Shown here piece by piece: positions 16,331 to 24,646 of a stretch of 64,000 nucleotides of DNA. The position numbers and the translations under genes are program-made. The stretch lies in contig NZ_SOAL01000018.1 in the NCBI RefSeq assembly GCF_004364775.1, positions 1 through 64,000 of the forward strand, read 5' to 3'. Position 1 is the first letter of the stretch; each line of letters opens with the position of its first letter. The notes under the pieces are model-generated. The model searched no databases. It was given only the letters and a program-made list of their open reading frames with translations, and had not been told where the DNA came from. The stretch comes from Comamonas sp. JUb58 (GTDB lineage: Bacteria; Pseudomonadota; Gammaproteobacteria; Burkholderiales; Burkholderiaceae_C).

Positions 16331-18706
16331 TTACGTAGATGCCGTCTGTGTAGCTTCTGCCTGCACCGGCGGCAAGGTTTCCTCAAGCGCCAGCAGCTGG
16401 CGGATCTGCACCGCATCCTGCTGCAGCTGGCTGGCCAGAATGCGCGCCGTGGCCAGGCGCCGCATCAGCCAGGGAATGAGCTGGTCGCGGTCTTCCGGGC
16501 CCGGCACACGCTCGGGCGCCGGCATCTTGGCCGGGCGCTGGGCCTCGCCTTCGCCGGCGGGCGGTAGCGGCGGTGCCTGCAGCAGGCAGGCGTCGATGGT
16601 GGCGGCCGTGTCCTTGAGCTGCTGCACCGCAAACGGTGACGGCGTCTGGCCCCGGCGCATCATCAGCATGATCTTGACCGAGGACATCTGGCCCAGCAGC
16701 TGGTAGCAATGGGCCTGGAACAGCTCCAGCGCCTGCAGCGGTGGCTGCACGGCGCGCGGCTCCTTGAGCGAACGGTCGACGGCCTGGATCAGTGCGGACA
16801 GGCTGTCATAAGCTTCGCGCCGCGCCAGGCGCCAGGCCAACTCGGGCGCATTGTCCACCGCCTGCAACTGGTCCACCGCCAGCGAGGTGCTGGCATGGGC
16901 GGCCTGGGCTTTCAGCACCCGCTGCACCAGCGCCGGCAGCTGCGAACGCTCCCAGGACGGCAGCACATAGGCAAAGGCCCAGGCAATGCCGGTGCCGATC
17001 AAGGTATCGACCACGCGCTCAAACATATGGAAGGTGGTGCTGCCACCGGCATGCAGCATATGGGCCTGCACCAGGCCCAGCACCGTGGCGCCCATCGCAG
17101 TGAACAAATAGCGGCGCAGCGCAAAGCCGTGCGATACGCCCTGTGCCAGGGTCAGGCACAGAATCAGGCCCAGCGGTGACAGATGCGCCGACAAGATGGC
17201 CAGCGCGGCCACACAGCCCAGCAAGGTGCCCAGCACCCGCACCGTGCGCCGCTCCAGCGTCTGCGCCAGGCTGCCGCGCAGCACCACCACAATCGTCAGC
17301 AGCACCCAGTAGGCATGGGCATTCCAGGGCAGCACCTGCACCACCAGGTAGCCCACCGCAATAGCCAGCGCCGCACGGATGGCATGGCGCAAGGGAGGCG
17401 CATCCCAGCTCATCAGGCCCTTGAACGGCGTCCAGGACCAGGCAGTGGGGCTGACAAACATCTGCCAGCTGGCACGCACCACGGCCAGATCAGGCTCGAT
17501 CTCGTCGCGGCCCAGGCCGATCAAGCGATTGACCTCTTCATGGATGCGCACAATGCGCTCGCTCAGCTCACGCGACAGCGCCTGGGGGGATACATCGGTG
17601 TCATAGTGGTCGGGCAGGGATTCTTCCAGCCGCTGCGTCGGTAACTTGCAGGCCATCTGCATGGGGCGCAGCAAGGCATCGAGGTTGCTCATCGCCCGGG
17701 GCTTGCGACCCAGCAGCAGGCTGTCGGCCAGGTGCACCACCTCCATCGCCAGCGCACGCAGCATGGCCTGCTGGGCCAGCAGCATCGGCGCCTGTTCGGG
17801 CGCCTTGCGCAAATGCTCCAGGTCCAGCTCGCAGGCCAGCAGGTGGTCGCGGATCTCCAGCATCTGCATCAGCATGCCAGCCAGGCGCTGGCGGCGCGGC
17901 GTGCGTGGGCTCTCCAGCACAATGTCGCGGGCGGCTTGCAGCTGGTCGGCAAAGGCCGCGTGCCGGGCCATCAGTTGGCCCATGTGCTGCTGGGGTGCGC
18001 CGCCACGCGAGAACTTGCCAAAATTGCGGTCGGCCAGGTTGTCGCCATAGGCTTCGCCATCGACCGTCTCGCCTTCCAGCCCGACATGGCGGGCCGCCTC
18101 GGGTAGCACCATGCGGGCTTGCTCCAGCATCAAGGCGGCCAGCGACAGCACGGTATCGGCAATGAACTGCACGCGGTAGCGGAAATTGAGCAAGGTGTTG
18201 GCGATCACCGCATACACCAGGAACATGCCAGCGCCGATGCTGAAGAACATCGTCGACTCGGCCGCTGCGGCCAGAAGCTGGCCCTCGGCCGGCTTGGGCA
18301 CCGACATGCCCAGCACCATGGCCAGCACCACGGCAATCGCGATCGGCGCGCCGCGCTTGCCCCAGGCCATCCACAAAAAGCCCAGAAAGGTCGATACCAC
18401 GGCCACCAGGCCCAGCAGCACCAGGTGCTGGTGCATCAGCTGCACCATGAAAAACAGCGGCGCCCCCAGCAAGGGCGCAGGCAGCATGCGCCAGAACTTG
18501 CCCCGGCGCGGCGCCGGGTTGTCGACCACGATGGTGACGATGACCCCGACCGAGGCCGCCGCCGCATGCTGCGTGCCCCAGATCAGCTGCACCAGGGTTG
18601 TGACCAGAAAGAGGCCCAGCGCCACTTCCAGCCCGTTGAGCACATAGTGGTTGAGCAGGCCACGCTTGAACGTGCGCCAGCTGCGGTCGGAAGAGAAATG
18701 CGCCAT
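16331..18706 (-). CDS. FUSC family membrane protein (YccS/aromatic acid exporter-like)
   Basis: Inner-membrane protein of about 791 residues. Two clusters of helices (about 20-190 and 400-560) flank cytoplasmic regions, the usual FUSC layout in which each half resembles AaeB or YccS. The N-terminal cluster includes VGVIVTIVVDNPAPRRGKF and the second WVLLTIVVVLRGSLAQTLERR, a conserved FUSC motif. Substrate is unknown; relatives export aromatic acids or act in envelope stress. ATG 18706 is used because upstream codons give no hydrophobic or conserved sequence. Translation signals are weak. Confidence 0.82.
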   Translation of the reverse strand: MAHFSSDRSWRTFKRGLLNHYVLNGLEVALGLFLVTTLVQLIWGTQHAAAASVGVIVTIVVDNPAPRRGKFWRMLPAPLLGAPLFFMVQLMHQHLVLLGLVAVVSTFLGFLWMAWGKRGAPIAIAVVLAMVLGMSVPKPAEGQLLAAAAESTMFFSIGAGMFLVYAVIANTLLNFRYRVQFIADTVLSLAALMLEQARMVLPEAARHVGLEGETVDGEAYGDNLADRNFGKFSRGGAPQQHMGQLMARHAAFADQLQAARDIVLESPRTPRRQRLAGMLMQMLEIRDHLLACELDLEHLRKAPEQAPMLLAQQAMLRALAMEVVHLADSLLLGRKPRAMSNLDALLRPMQMACKLPTQRLEESLPDHYDTDVSPQALSRELSERIVRIHEEVNRLIGLGRDEIEPDLAVVRASWQMFVSPTAWSWTPFKGLMSWDAPPLRHAIRAALAIAVGYLVVQVLPWNAHAYWVLLTIVVVLRGSLAQTLERRTVRVLGTLLGCVAALAILSAHLSPLGLILCLTLAQGVSHGFALRRYLFTAMGATVLGLVQAHMLHAGGSTTFHMFERVVDTLIGTGIAWAFAYVLPSWERSQLPALVQRVLKAQAAHASTSLAVDQLQAVDNAPELAWRLARREAYDSLSALIQAVDRSLKEPRAVQPPLQALELFQAHCYQLLGQMSSVKIMLMMRRGQTPSPFAVQQLKDTAATIDACLLQAPPLPPAGEGEAQRPAKMPAPERVPGPEDRDQLIPWLMRRLATARILASQLQQDAVQIRQLLALEETLPPVQAEATQTAST

Positions 18707-18750
18707 GGAACAACAATACGAGAAATCAACACCAAAAGATGTCGGACAAA

Positions 18751-18775
18751 TGATAGCCAACGCGGGGAGCTATCA
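18751..18775. repeat. Inverted repeat TGATAGC/GCTATCA
   Basis: TGATAGC (18751-18757) and GCTATCA (18769-18775) form a 7-bp perfect inverted repeat. The right half, extended to GCTATCAAAA, also appears as TTTTGATAGC at 24574-24583. It may be an interspersed motif of this family. Confidence 0.4.
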
Positions 18776-18841
18776 AAACAGAAGCGCCAGGCTTCTTGCA
18801 AGCTTTTGCATTCTGCGCCAAGACTGGGGCCTCGGCCAGCA

Positions 18842-18866
18842 ACAAAAAAGCCCGCAGCAGCGGGCT
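18842..18866 (-). terminator. Rho-independent terminator of gshA
   Basis: AGCCCGC (18849-18855) pairs with GCGGGCT (18860-18866), loop AGCA. On the minus strand it is followed by TTTTTTGTT. It lies just beyond the gshA stop codon. Confidence 0.85.
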
Positions 18867-18883
18867 CTTGGGCATCAGCAGGA

Positions 18884-20416
18884 TTAGGACACGACCAGGT
18901 GCTCAGGCGACATATAGCACTGGCGCCATTCTTCAAAGGGCACGGTGTCGGCCGCTTCCATGTCCTTTTGCGCCTGGATCGACTCGGCCGCCAGCTGCTG
19001 GTACTTGGCTGTCAGCGCGTCGTTCCAGGGGCGGGCCAAGGTCTGCTCGCGCGCCCATTGCGATTGGGCAGCGCCAAAGGCCTTGAACGAGGTGCCGTAC
19101 TGCTCGCTCACCGCCGCCAGCACCTGGGCCGATGGCGTTTGCTCCGGGTGGGCCAGCAGCTGCTGGGAATGTTTGAGCGCCTGGCTGTAGTCGGTGTTGC
19201 CATGCGCTTGGTCCAGCGCCGCAGCAATCGGCTGGCAGGCTTGCAGCACCTCCTGGGCCCAGTCGGTCAGCAGCACCTCCTTGCCCTGGCGCTGCAGCTG
19301 CAGGCCTGGCTCACGGCCGCGCTCGGCGACCATGTGCTGGTTGTGCTTCATCTCGGCGATTTCGGCCGGCGAATCGGGCGGGCTGTCGCTCAGCAGGCAG
19401 TGCAGCAGGAAGATGTCCAGCAAGCGCATCGTCGGTGCCGAGATGCCCATGCTGTCGAAGGGATTGATGTCCATCAAGCGCACTTCGACGTATTCCACAC
19501 CGCGCTCGCGCAGCGCATGCAGCGGGCGCTCGCCGCGCTGCACCGTGCGCTTGGGGCGGATGGTGCCGTAGAACTCGTTCTCGATCTGCAGCAGGCTGGT
19601 GCCCAGCTGGTTGTACTCGCCACCGGGGTTGAGGATGCCCACCTTTTCATAGGCCGGGTACGGCTGGGTCAAGGCGCCGTAGAGCGAATCGGCATAGCCC
19701 TTGAGGTTGTTGTAGCTGACGCTGATCGAGGCCTGGGCATCGCTTTGGTAGCCCAGACGGCCCATGCGCAGCGACGTGGCATGCGGCAGATGCAGCGCAC
19801 CCTGGCCATCGCCCAAGGGCTGGAGCTGGTGCTGGCGGCCCTGCACAAAACAGGGACAGAGCACCGGCGACGCGCCAAACAGGTAGAGCAGCAAAAAGGC
19901 CTGGCGGCGGAAGTTGCGGATCAGCCCGAAGTAGGCCTCACTGCTGACGCCCGGCAGCGACCAGTTGTAGTGGATGCCGGAGATGGTCTGCATGCGGCGG
20001 CCATAGCGGTGGCCCAGACCCATGCGGTAGATGCTTTTGGAGCGGCCAATGTGCGAGGTGCCAAAACGGCCCAGCGGAATGTTCTCATCCGAGGGCAGCG
20101 AGCAAGGCATGCTCGAGATCCAGAGCCGCTCGTCATTGGCCTCCAGCACCTGGTAGACGTACTGGTGTACTTCGGCCAACTCATCCAGGCAGGCCTGCAC
20201 ATCCTGGTGCACGCCGGTGATGATCTCGATCTGCGATTCGCTGAAATCGGTGGTGATGCTGCTGTGCGTCAGCGCGGAGCCCAAAGCGGCCGGGTGTGGC
20301 GTGAGGGCCAGCGCGCCTTCATCGTTCACGCGCAAGCCTTCTTTCTCGATGCCGCGACCCATGTGCAGCAGGCGCTGCGCGCCAATGGCATCAATACGTT
20401 CTTGGATATGGTTCAT
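18884..20416 (-). CDS. gshA: Glutamate-cysteine ligase
   Basis: Enzyme of 510 residues that makes gamma-glutamylcysteine, the first step of glutathione synthesis, in the cytosol with ATP. The E. coli-type GshA family is shown by GRGIEKEGLRV near the N-terminus, DFSESQIEIITG, SGIHYNWSLP, and YVEVRLMDINPF with PFDSMGI. Length is typical. The ATG at 20416 (MNHIQERI) is preferred over an upstream in-frame start at 20434. The gene has its own terminator. Glutathione made here would supply the persulfide dioxygenase encoded at 5127, though the genes are not linked. Confidence 0.92.
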   Translation of the reverse strand: MNHIQERIDAIGAQRLLHMGRGIEKEGLRVNDEGALALTPHPAALGSALTHSSITTDFSESQIEIITGVHQDVQACLDELAEVHQYVYQVLEANDERLWISSMPCSLPSDENIPLGRFGTSHIGRSKSIYRMGLGHRYGRRMQTISGIHYNWSLPGVSSEAYFGLIRNFRRQAFLLLYLFGASPVLCPCFVQGRQHQLQPLGDGQGALHLPHATSLRMGRLGYQSDAQASISVSYNNLKGYADSLYGALTQPYPAYEKVGILNPGGEYNQLGTSLLQIENEFYGTIRPKRTVQRGERPLHALRERGVEYVEVRLMDINPFDSMGISAPTMRLLDIFLLHCLLSDSPPDSPAEIAEMKHNQHMVAERGREPGLQLQRQGKEVLLTDWAQEVLQACQPIAAALDQAHGNTDYSQALKHSQQLLAHPEQTPSAQVLAAVSEQYGTSFKAFGAAQSQWAREQTLARPWNDALTAKYQQLAAESIQAQKDMEAADTVPFEEWRQCYMSPEHLVVS

Positions 20417-20581
20417 CTGCGTTGTTCTTGTCAAAGCCGGGCTGCACGATAGCAGGTTGCCCGGCGACTGGCAGAGTATTGCACGCTCAGCCTGACCGGG
20501 CTTCGGGATTTAGCCCGATACCCGCAGCACGGCTTGGTAAGAACGTGTAGCGATCGCCCGCATTGTTGTTTTCTGCACTGC

Positions 20582-20609
20582 GAAAAAGCCCGGCAGTCCT
20601 CGCCGGGCT
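20582..20609 (-). terminator. Rho-independent terminator of the HSD17B4-like SDR gene
   Basis: AGCCCGGC (20587-20594) pairs with GCCGGGCT (20602-20609). On the minus strand it is followed by TTTTTCG. It lies about 35 bp past the SDR stop. The remaining gap to gshA contains AGAACGTGT (20540-20548), which repeats the first bases of the 2322 element's terminal repeat and may be chance. Confidence 0.85.
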
Positions 20610-20641
20610 AGCGCACACAACGCGCGATGCAGGCCAGCGCC

Positions 20642-21559
20642 TCAGTGCAGCTTTTGCTGGGCCTTGCGGATTTCCAGATCGCCCTGGACAAAGCCGTTGT
20701 CCGGCACGATGTCGTCCCGGCGGTCGGTCAGCTCGGCCCATTGCTGGGACAGATGCAGGTCCATCTCATCGACCGGCACGCTGTCGGCACTCAGATGCAG
20801 CCCGCGCGTCATCGTGATGTGCGAGGCCTCAAAGCTGCCAGCGCCTGCACACAGAATCGTCCGCGTAGGCGCGCTCTCATGCACCAGGGCCAGCATGGCG
20901 GGGCTGACCAGCTCGGGCCGCAGCGCGCGCAGCATCTCGGGCGCCAGCAGGCCATCGGTCATGCGCGTGGCAGCCGTCGGCGCCAGCGCATTCACATGGA
21001 TGTTGTACTTGGCGCCTTCCAGCGCCAGGGTCTGCATCAGGCCGACCAGCGCCATCTTGGCAGCGGCATAGTTGCTCTGGCCAAAATTGCCGAACAGGCC
21101 CGATGACGAGGTCGTCACCAGAATGCGGCCATAGTTGGCCGCCTGCATGAAGGGCCACACCGCCTTGCAGCAGTGCACGCTGCCCATCAGATGCACTTCC
21201 AGCACGGCGCGGAAGTCGTCCATCTCCATCTTGGCAAAGCTTTTGTCGCGCAAGGTGCCGGCATTGTTGACCAGCACGTCGATCTGGCCCCAGTGCTCGA
21301 TCACCTGGGCCACCATGGCCTGGACGGCCGGCCAGTCGGTCACCGAGGCATGGCTGGCCATCGCGATGCCGCCCAGCGCCTCGATCTCGCGCACCACCTT
21401 CTCGGCGGCGGAGGAATTGCCCTGCCCGTCCACCGCGCCACCCGGGTCATTGACCAGCACCTTGGCGCCGCGCCGGGCCAGCGCCAATGCATGTTCACGC
21501 CCCAGCCCGCCGCCGGCCCCCGTCACAATCGCTACCTTGTCGCTGAAATCCAAACCCAT
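20642..21559 (-). CDS. SDR oxidoreductase, HSD17B4-type 3-hydroxyacyl-CoA dehydrogenase-like
   Basis: NAD(P)-dependent short-chain dehydrogenase of 305 residues. The cofactor motif TGAGGGLGREHAL and the insert LVNDPGGAVDGQGNSS are typical of the dehydrogenase domain of multifunctional enzyme type 2 (17-beta-HSD type 4). The active site is visible as VTTSSSGLFGNFGQSNYAAAK (Ser...Tyr-x3-Lys). It likely oxidises a (3R)-hydroxyacyl-CoA in fatty acid or related degradation, although no hydratase gene is adjacent. It is monocistronic with a terminator at 20582. Confidence 0.8.
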   Translation of the reverse strand: MGLDFSDKVAIVTGAGGGLGREHALALARRGAKVLVNDPGGAVDGQGNSSAAEKVVREIEALGGIAMASHASVTDWPAVQAMVAQVIEHWGQIDVLVNNAGTLRDKSFAKMEMDDFRAVLEVHLMGSVHCCKAVWPFMQAANYGRILVTTSSSGLFGNFGQSNYAAAKMALVGLMQTLALEGAKYNIHVNALAPTAATRMTDGLLAPEMLRALRPELVSPAMLALVHESAPTRTILCAGAGSFEASHITMTRGLHLSADSVPVDEMDLHLSQQWAELTDRRDDIVPDNGFVQGDLEIRKAQQKLH

Positions 21560-21919
21560 ACGTTCGCACCTTTACACCATGCGGGCGCTTATGGCGCCCA
21601 ATATTGGAAGAGGCTTGCTGCCCCTGATGCATTCGCACTGTACGTGTTCACATTTGCTTTGCGCGCCGCTTGGGCGACAGACGCCAGCGGGACATGGGCC
21701 GGTATGGCCTAGGGTTATCCCGAAAATGGCTGAACAACCATGTGGATAACTGCGCATCGCGGGCTATTTAACCCGCTAAGCCCATGTTTTTATTAGCCAC
21801 GTGTTACATTGCCCGCAATTTCAGCAAAACTGGCCTCATCCTTGCTACCTGGCAGCAGTGCTTACCACACTTGGCTGGGCAGCTATGGTTTTGATATAAG
21901 CCCTTCGAATCGACACCCC
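21560..21919. other. 360-bp divergent intergenic region with a DnaA-box sequence
   Basis: No gene is supported. It must carry promoters for the SDR (minus) and ferredoxin (plus). At 21741-21749 TGTGGATAA is a perfect DnaA box (TTATCCACA on the minus strand), and GGTTATCCC lies 29 bp to its left. Nothing else suggests an origin here. AGCTATGGTTTTGATAT at 21881-21897 resembles the recurring GCTATC/GATAGC motif. Confidence 0.45.
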
Positions 21920-22210
21920 ATGCCCATCACCCCCGAGCTCTACAACGCCCAGATCGACAACGAAGACATCCAGGTCGATGCCTGGGCGGACACACCGCTG
22001 CTGCAGTCGCTGGAAGAAGGCGGCGTGGACTGGCCCAGCTCCTGCCGCAATGGCACCTGCCGCACCTGTGTGGGCCGCCTGAAATCGGGCAGCGTGCACT
22101 ATGAAATCGAATGGCCCGGCCTCAGCGCCGAGGACAAGGAAGCCGGCTGCATCCTGCCCTGCGTGGCCTATCCGGATGGCAATGTGGTGCTCTTGCGCGG
22201 CGAGTACTGA
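21920..22210 (+). CDS. Plant-type 2Fe-2S ferredoxin
   Basis: Electron carrier of 96 residues. Cysteines 42, 47 and 50 (SCRNGTCRTC) and 81 (ILPC) form the standard plant-type [2Fe-2S] pattern. It lacks a fused reductase. The partner is unknown; the Rieske oxygenase in the window (50602) is distant. The ATG at 21920 gives normal length; an upstream open frame to 21809 has no family resemblance. It precedes ribBA by 165 bp. Confidence 0.85.
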   Translation: MPITPELYNAQIDNEDIQVDAWADTPLLQSLEEGGVDWPSSCRNGTCRTCVGRLKSGSVHYEIEWPGLSAEDKEAGCILPCVAYPDGNVVLLRGEY

Positions 22211-22317
22211 GGCCCCCGGCCCACCGCCCACAGCCGCAATTGACCCGGCACGCTAGTCCCCAGAAGCGCCAAAGCCGCCCAGCCGGGGAGCAGCTGGTCT
22301 AAAATTGGGGTTTTTAC

Positions 22318-22349
22318 TGTCTGACGCGCCGCAGATCTGCGGGCAGACA
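22318..22349 (+). promoter_or_regulatory. Leader hairpin before ribBA
   Basis: TGTCTG (22318-22323) pairs with CAGACA (22344-22349), enclosing CCGCAG (22329-22334) paired with CTGCGG (22337-22342). The stem-loop ends 26 bp before the ribBA start. It does not resemble the FMN riboswitch, so any regulation would be of another kind. Confidence 0.35.
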
Positions 22350-22375
22350 CGACACAAGTTCTTTAAAGGCATTCC

Positions 22376-23497
22376 ATGAGCAGCCCCCTGATCCCTGCGC
22401 CGATCTCTCCGGTGGAGGACATTGTTGCCGAGATGCGCGCTGGCCGCATGGTCGTTCTGGTCGATGAAGCCGACCGCGAAAACGAAGGCGACCTGGTGCT
22501 GGCCTCCGACCATGTCACACCGGAAGCCATCAATTTCATGGCCAAGTGGGGCCGGGGCCTCATCTGCCTGACCTTGACCCGCGAGCGCTGCGAGCGCCTG
22601 CAACTGCGCCAGATGACCGCCAACAACGGCGCCCCGCTGTCCACCGCGTTCACCGTCTCCATCGAGGCGGCCGAAGGCGTGACCACGGGCATCTCTGCCG
22701 CCGACCGCGCCCGCACCGTGCAGGCTGCCGTGGCCGCCAATGCCCAGGCCAGCGACCTGGTGCAACCCGGCCATATCTTCCCGCTGCAGGCGGTGGATGG
22801 CGGCGTGCTGATGCGTGCCGGCCATACCGAAGCCGGTTGCGACCTGGCGCGCCTGGCCGGCTGCTCGCCCTCTTCCGTCATCTGCGAAGTGATGAAGGAC
22901 GACGGCACCATGGCCCGCCTGCCCGATCTGCAGCTGTTCTGCGCCGAGCACGGCATCAAGATCGGCACCATCGCCGACCTGATCGAATACCGCAGCCGCC
23001 ATGAATCGCTGGTCGAGCGCATCAGCAGCCGCCCGCTGCAAACGGCGCATGGCGAGTTCACGGCCCACCTCTACCAGGACCACGCCAGCCACGCCGTGCA
23101 CCTGGCCCTGGTCAAGGGCAGCGTGCAGGTCGACAGCGATGTGCCCGTGCGCGTGCACGAGCCCCTGTCGGTGATGGACCTGCTCGAGACCGACCGCACC
23201 ATGCACAGCTGGACCCTGGATGCCAGCCTGGCCTACTTGCAGCAGCAAAGCTGCGGCGTGGCCGTGCTGCTCAACTGCAATGAAAGCGCTTCGCAGCTGA
23301 TCCGCCAGTTCGACGGCAAGGCGCGCGCTGCCCAAGCCCCTGAGCGCGGCCGCATGGACCTGCGTACCTACGGCATTGGTGCCCAGATCCTGCGTGACTG
23401 CGGCGTGCAGAAGATGCGCCTGATGGGCGCCCCCCGCCGCCTGCCCAGCATGGCTGGCTACGGCTTAGAGATCACCGGATATATCAGCAAGGAATAA
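22376..23497 (+). CDS. ribBA: 3,4-dihydroxy-2-butanone-4-phosphate synthase with degenerate GTP cyclohydrolase II domain
   Basis: Riboflavin pathway protein of 373 residues. Residues 1 to about 210 are RibB, which converts ribulose 5-phosphate to the four-carbon unit: [13 protein letters not shown] and [13 protein letters not shown] are its active-site motifs. The C-terminal part has the fold of GTP cyclohydrolase II ([30 protein letters not shown]). The zinc cysteine cluster expected after the VRVH motif is absent, so the second activity is probably lost. A separate RibA would be needed elsewhere. ribH follows after 5 bp. Confidence 0.9.
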   Translation: MSSPLIPAPISPVEDIVAEMRAGRMVVLVDEADRENEGDLVLASDHVTPEAINFMAKWGRGLICLTLTRERCERLQLRQMTANNGAPLSTAFTVSIEAAEGVTTGISAADRARTVQAAVAANAQASDLVQPGHIFPLQAVDGGVLMRAGHTEAGCDLARLAGCSPSSVICEVMKDDGTMARLPDLQLFCAEHGIKIGTIADLIEYRSRHESLVERISSRPLQTAHGEFTAHLYQDHASHAVHLALVKGSVQVDSDVPVRVHEPLSVMDLLETDRTMHSWTLDASLAYLQQQSCGVAVLLNCNESASQLIRQFDGKARAAQAPERGRMDLRTYGIGAQILRDCGVQKMRLMGAPRRLPSMAGYGLEITGYISKE

Positions 23498-23502
23498 GCA
23501 GC

Positions 23503-23964
23503 ATGTTTGGAGCAGAAAAAGGCAGCGCAGCCAACCTGGACGGCAGCGCGCTCGCCATCGGCATTGTGCAGGCCCGGTTCAACGAAAGCATCACCGACGG
23601 CCTGGCCCAGGCCTGCCTGCAAGAGCTGGCCGCCATGGGCGTGCAGGCCGACAATATTCGCCATGTGCAGGTCCCCGGCGCGCTTGAAGTGCCGATTGCC
23701 CTGCAAGCCATGGCGGAATCCGAGGAATTCGACGCGCTGATTGCGCTGGGCTGCATCATCCGCGGCGAAACCTACCACTTTGAACTGGTAGCCAACGAAT
23801 CGGGCGCTGGCGTTACCCGCATCGGCCTGGATTTCCAGATCCCCGTTGCCAACGCCATCCTCACCACTGAAAACGAAGCCCAGGCCATTGCCCGCCAGGT
23901 CGACAAGGGGCGCGATGCCGCCATCGTCGCCGTCGAGATGGCCAATCTGCTGAAAACACTATGA
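23503..23964 (+). CDS. ribH: 6,7-dimethyl-8-ribityllumazine synthase
   Basis: Enzyme of 153 residues that joins the RibB product to the pyrimidine precursor to form lumazine, the penultimate step of riboflavin synthesis. Motifs seen are [40 protein letters not shown] (with the catalytic His) and [10 protein letters not shown]. Length is normal. Its ATGA overlap with nusB shows tight co-translation in the ribBA-ribH-nusB operon. Confidence 0.95.
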   Translation: MFGAEKGSAANLDGSALAIGIVQARFNESITDGLAQACLQELAAMGVQADNIRHVQVPGALEVPIALQAMAESEEFDALIALGCIIRGETYHFELVANESGAGVTRIGLDFQIPVANAILTTENEAQAIARQVDKGRDAAIVAVEMANLLKTL

Positions 23965-24497
23965 ACGAAAACGACCAGAGCGAGTCCTCCTCCAGCCAGC
24001 GCCCTCCGCGCCAGGCCCGCAAGGGCCTTACCTCCACCGGCGCGCGCAAGGCTGCCTCCAAGTCCACCCGCAGCCGCTCGCGTGAGTTCGCGCTGCAGGC
24101 GCTCTACCAGTACATCCTGAGCGGCAACAGCGCCACCGAGATCGACCTGTTCACGCGTGACCTGGCCGGCTTTCACAAGGCCGATGCGGCCCACTACGAT
24201 GCGCTGCTGCACGGCTGCATCGAATCGGCCGAGCAACTCAATGCGCAGATCGTCCCCCACCTGGACCGCAAGATGGACGAGATCTCGCCCATCGAGCTTG
24301 CCTGCATGTGGATTGGCGTCTACGAGTTCCAGCACTGCCTGGATGTGCCATGGCGCGTGGTCATCAACGAAAGCATCGAGCTGGCCAAGGAATTTGGCGG
24401 TACCGACGGCTACAAGTATGTGAACGCCGTGCTCAACGCGCTGGCCCCGAGCCTGCGCGCCGTCGAAGTGGCAGCTGACCGCAACAACGCGGCCTGA
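23961..24497 (+). CDS. nusB: Transcription antitermination factor NusB
   Basis: RNA-binding factor of 178 residues that acts with NusE at boxA in rRNA operons. The helical NusB core runs from about residue 35 ([14 protein letters not shown]) to the end ([17 protein letters not shown]). A basic, Ser-rich N-terminal extension of about 35 residues is longer than in E. coli NusB. It overlaps the ribH stop by 4 bp and is followed by a strong terminator at 24509, which closes the operon. Confidence 0.93.
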   Translation: MNENDQSESSSSQRPPRQARKGLTSTGARKAASKSTRSRSREFALQALYQYILSGNSATEIDLFTRDLAGFHKADAAHYDALLHGCIESAEQLNAQIVPHLDRKMDEISPIELACMWIGVYEFQHCLDVPWRVVINESIELAKEFGGTDGYKYVNAVLNALAPSLRAVEVAADRNNAA

Positions 24498-24508
24498 TCG
24501 CCCTGACA

Positions 24509-24546
24509 ACCGATGCCCATGCCTGCGTGCTGGCATCGGTTTTTTC
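24509..24546 (+). terminator. Rho-independent terminator of ribBA-ribH-nusB
   Basis: ACCGATGCC (24509-24517) pairs with GGCATCGGT (24532-24540), followed by TTTTTT. It ends the riboflavin-nusB transcript. Confidence 0.9.
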
Positions 24547-24646
24547 TAAGGGCTTAGCCGCCGCCAGTTATACTTTTGATAGCACAGTCCGTGCTGGACC
24601 ACATGCCGCCAACGCTGTGGGAGCCCTCTGATCCGAGCCGAAGACC

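Noticed and set aside
18119-20452. A 777-codon plus-strand open frame opposite the FUSC gene and gshA
   Set aside because: It crosses two real minus-strand genes and their terminator, with shadow-like composition.
22211-22375. Possible FMN riboswitch before ribBA
   Set aside because: The conserved RFN core segments are not present; only a simple stem is seen.
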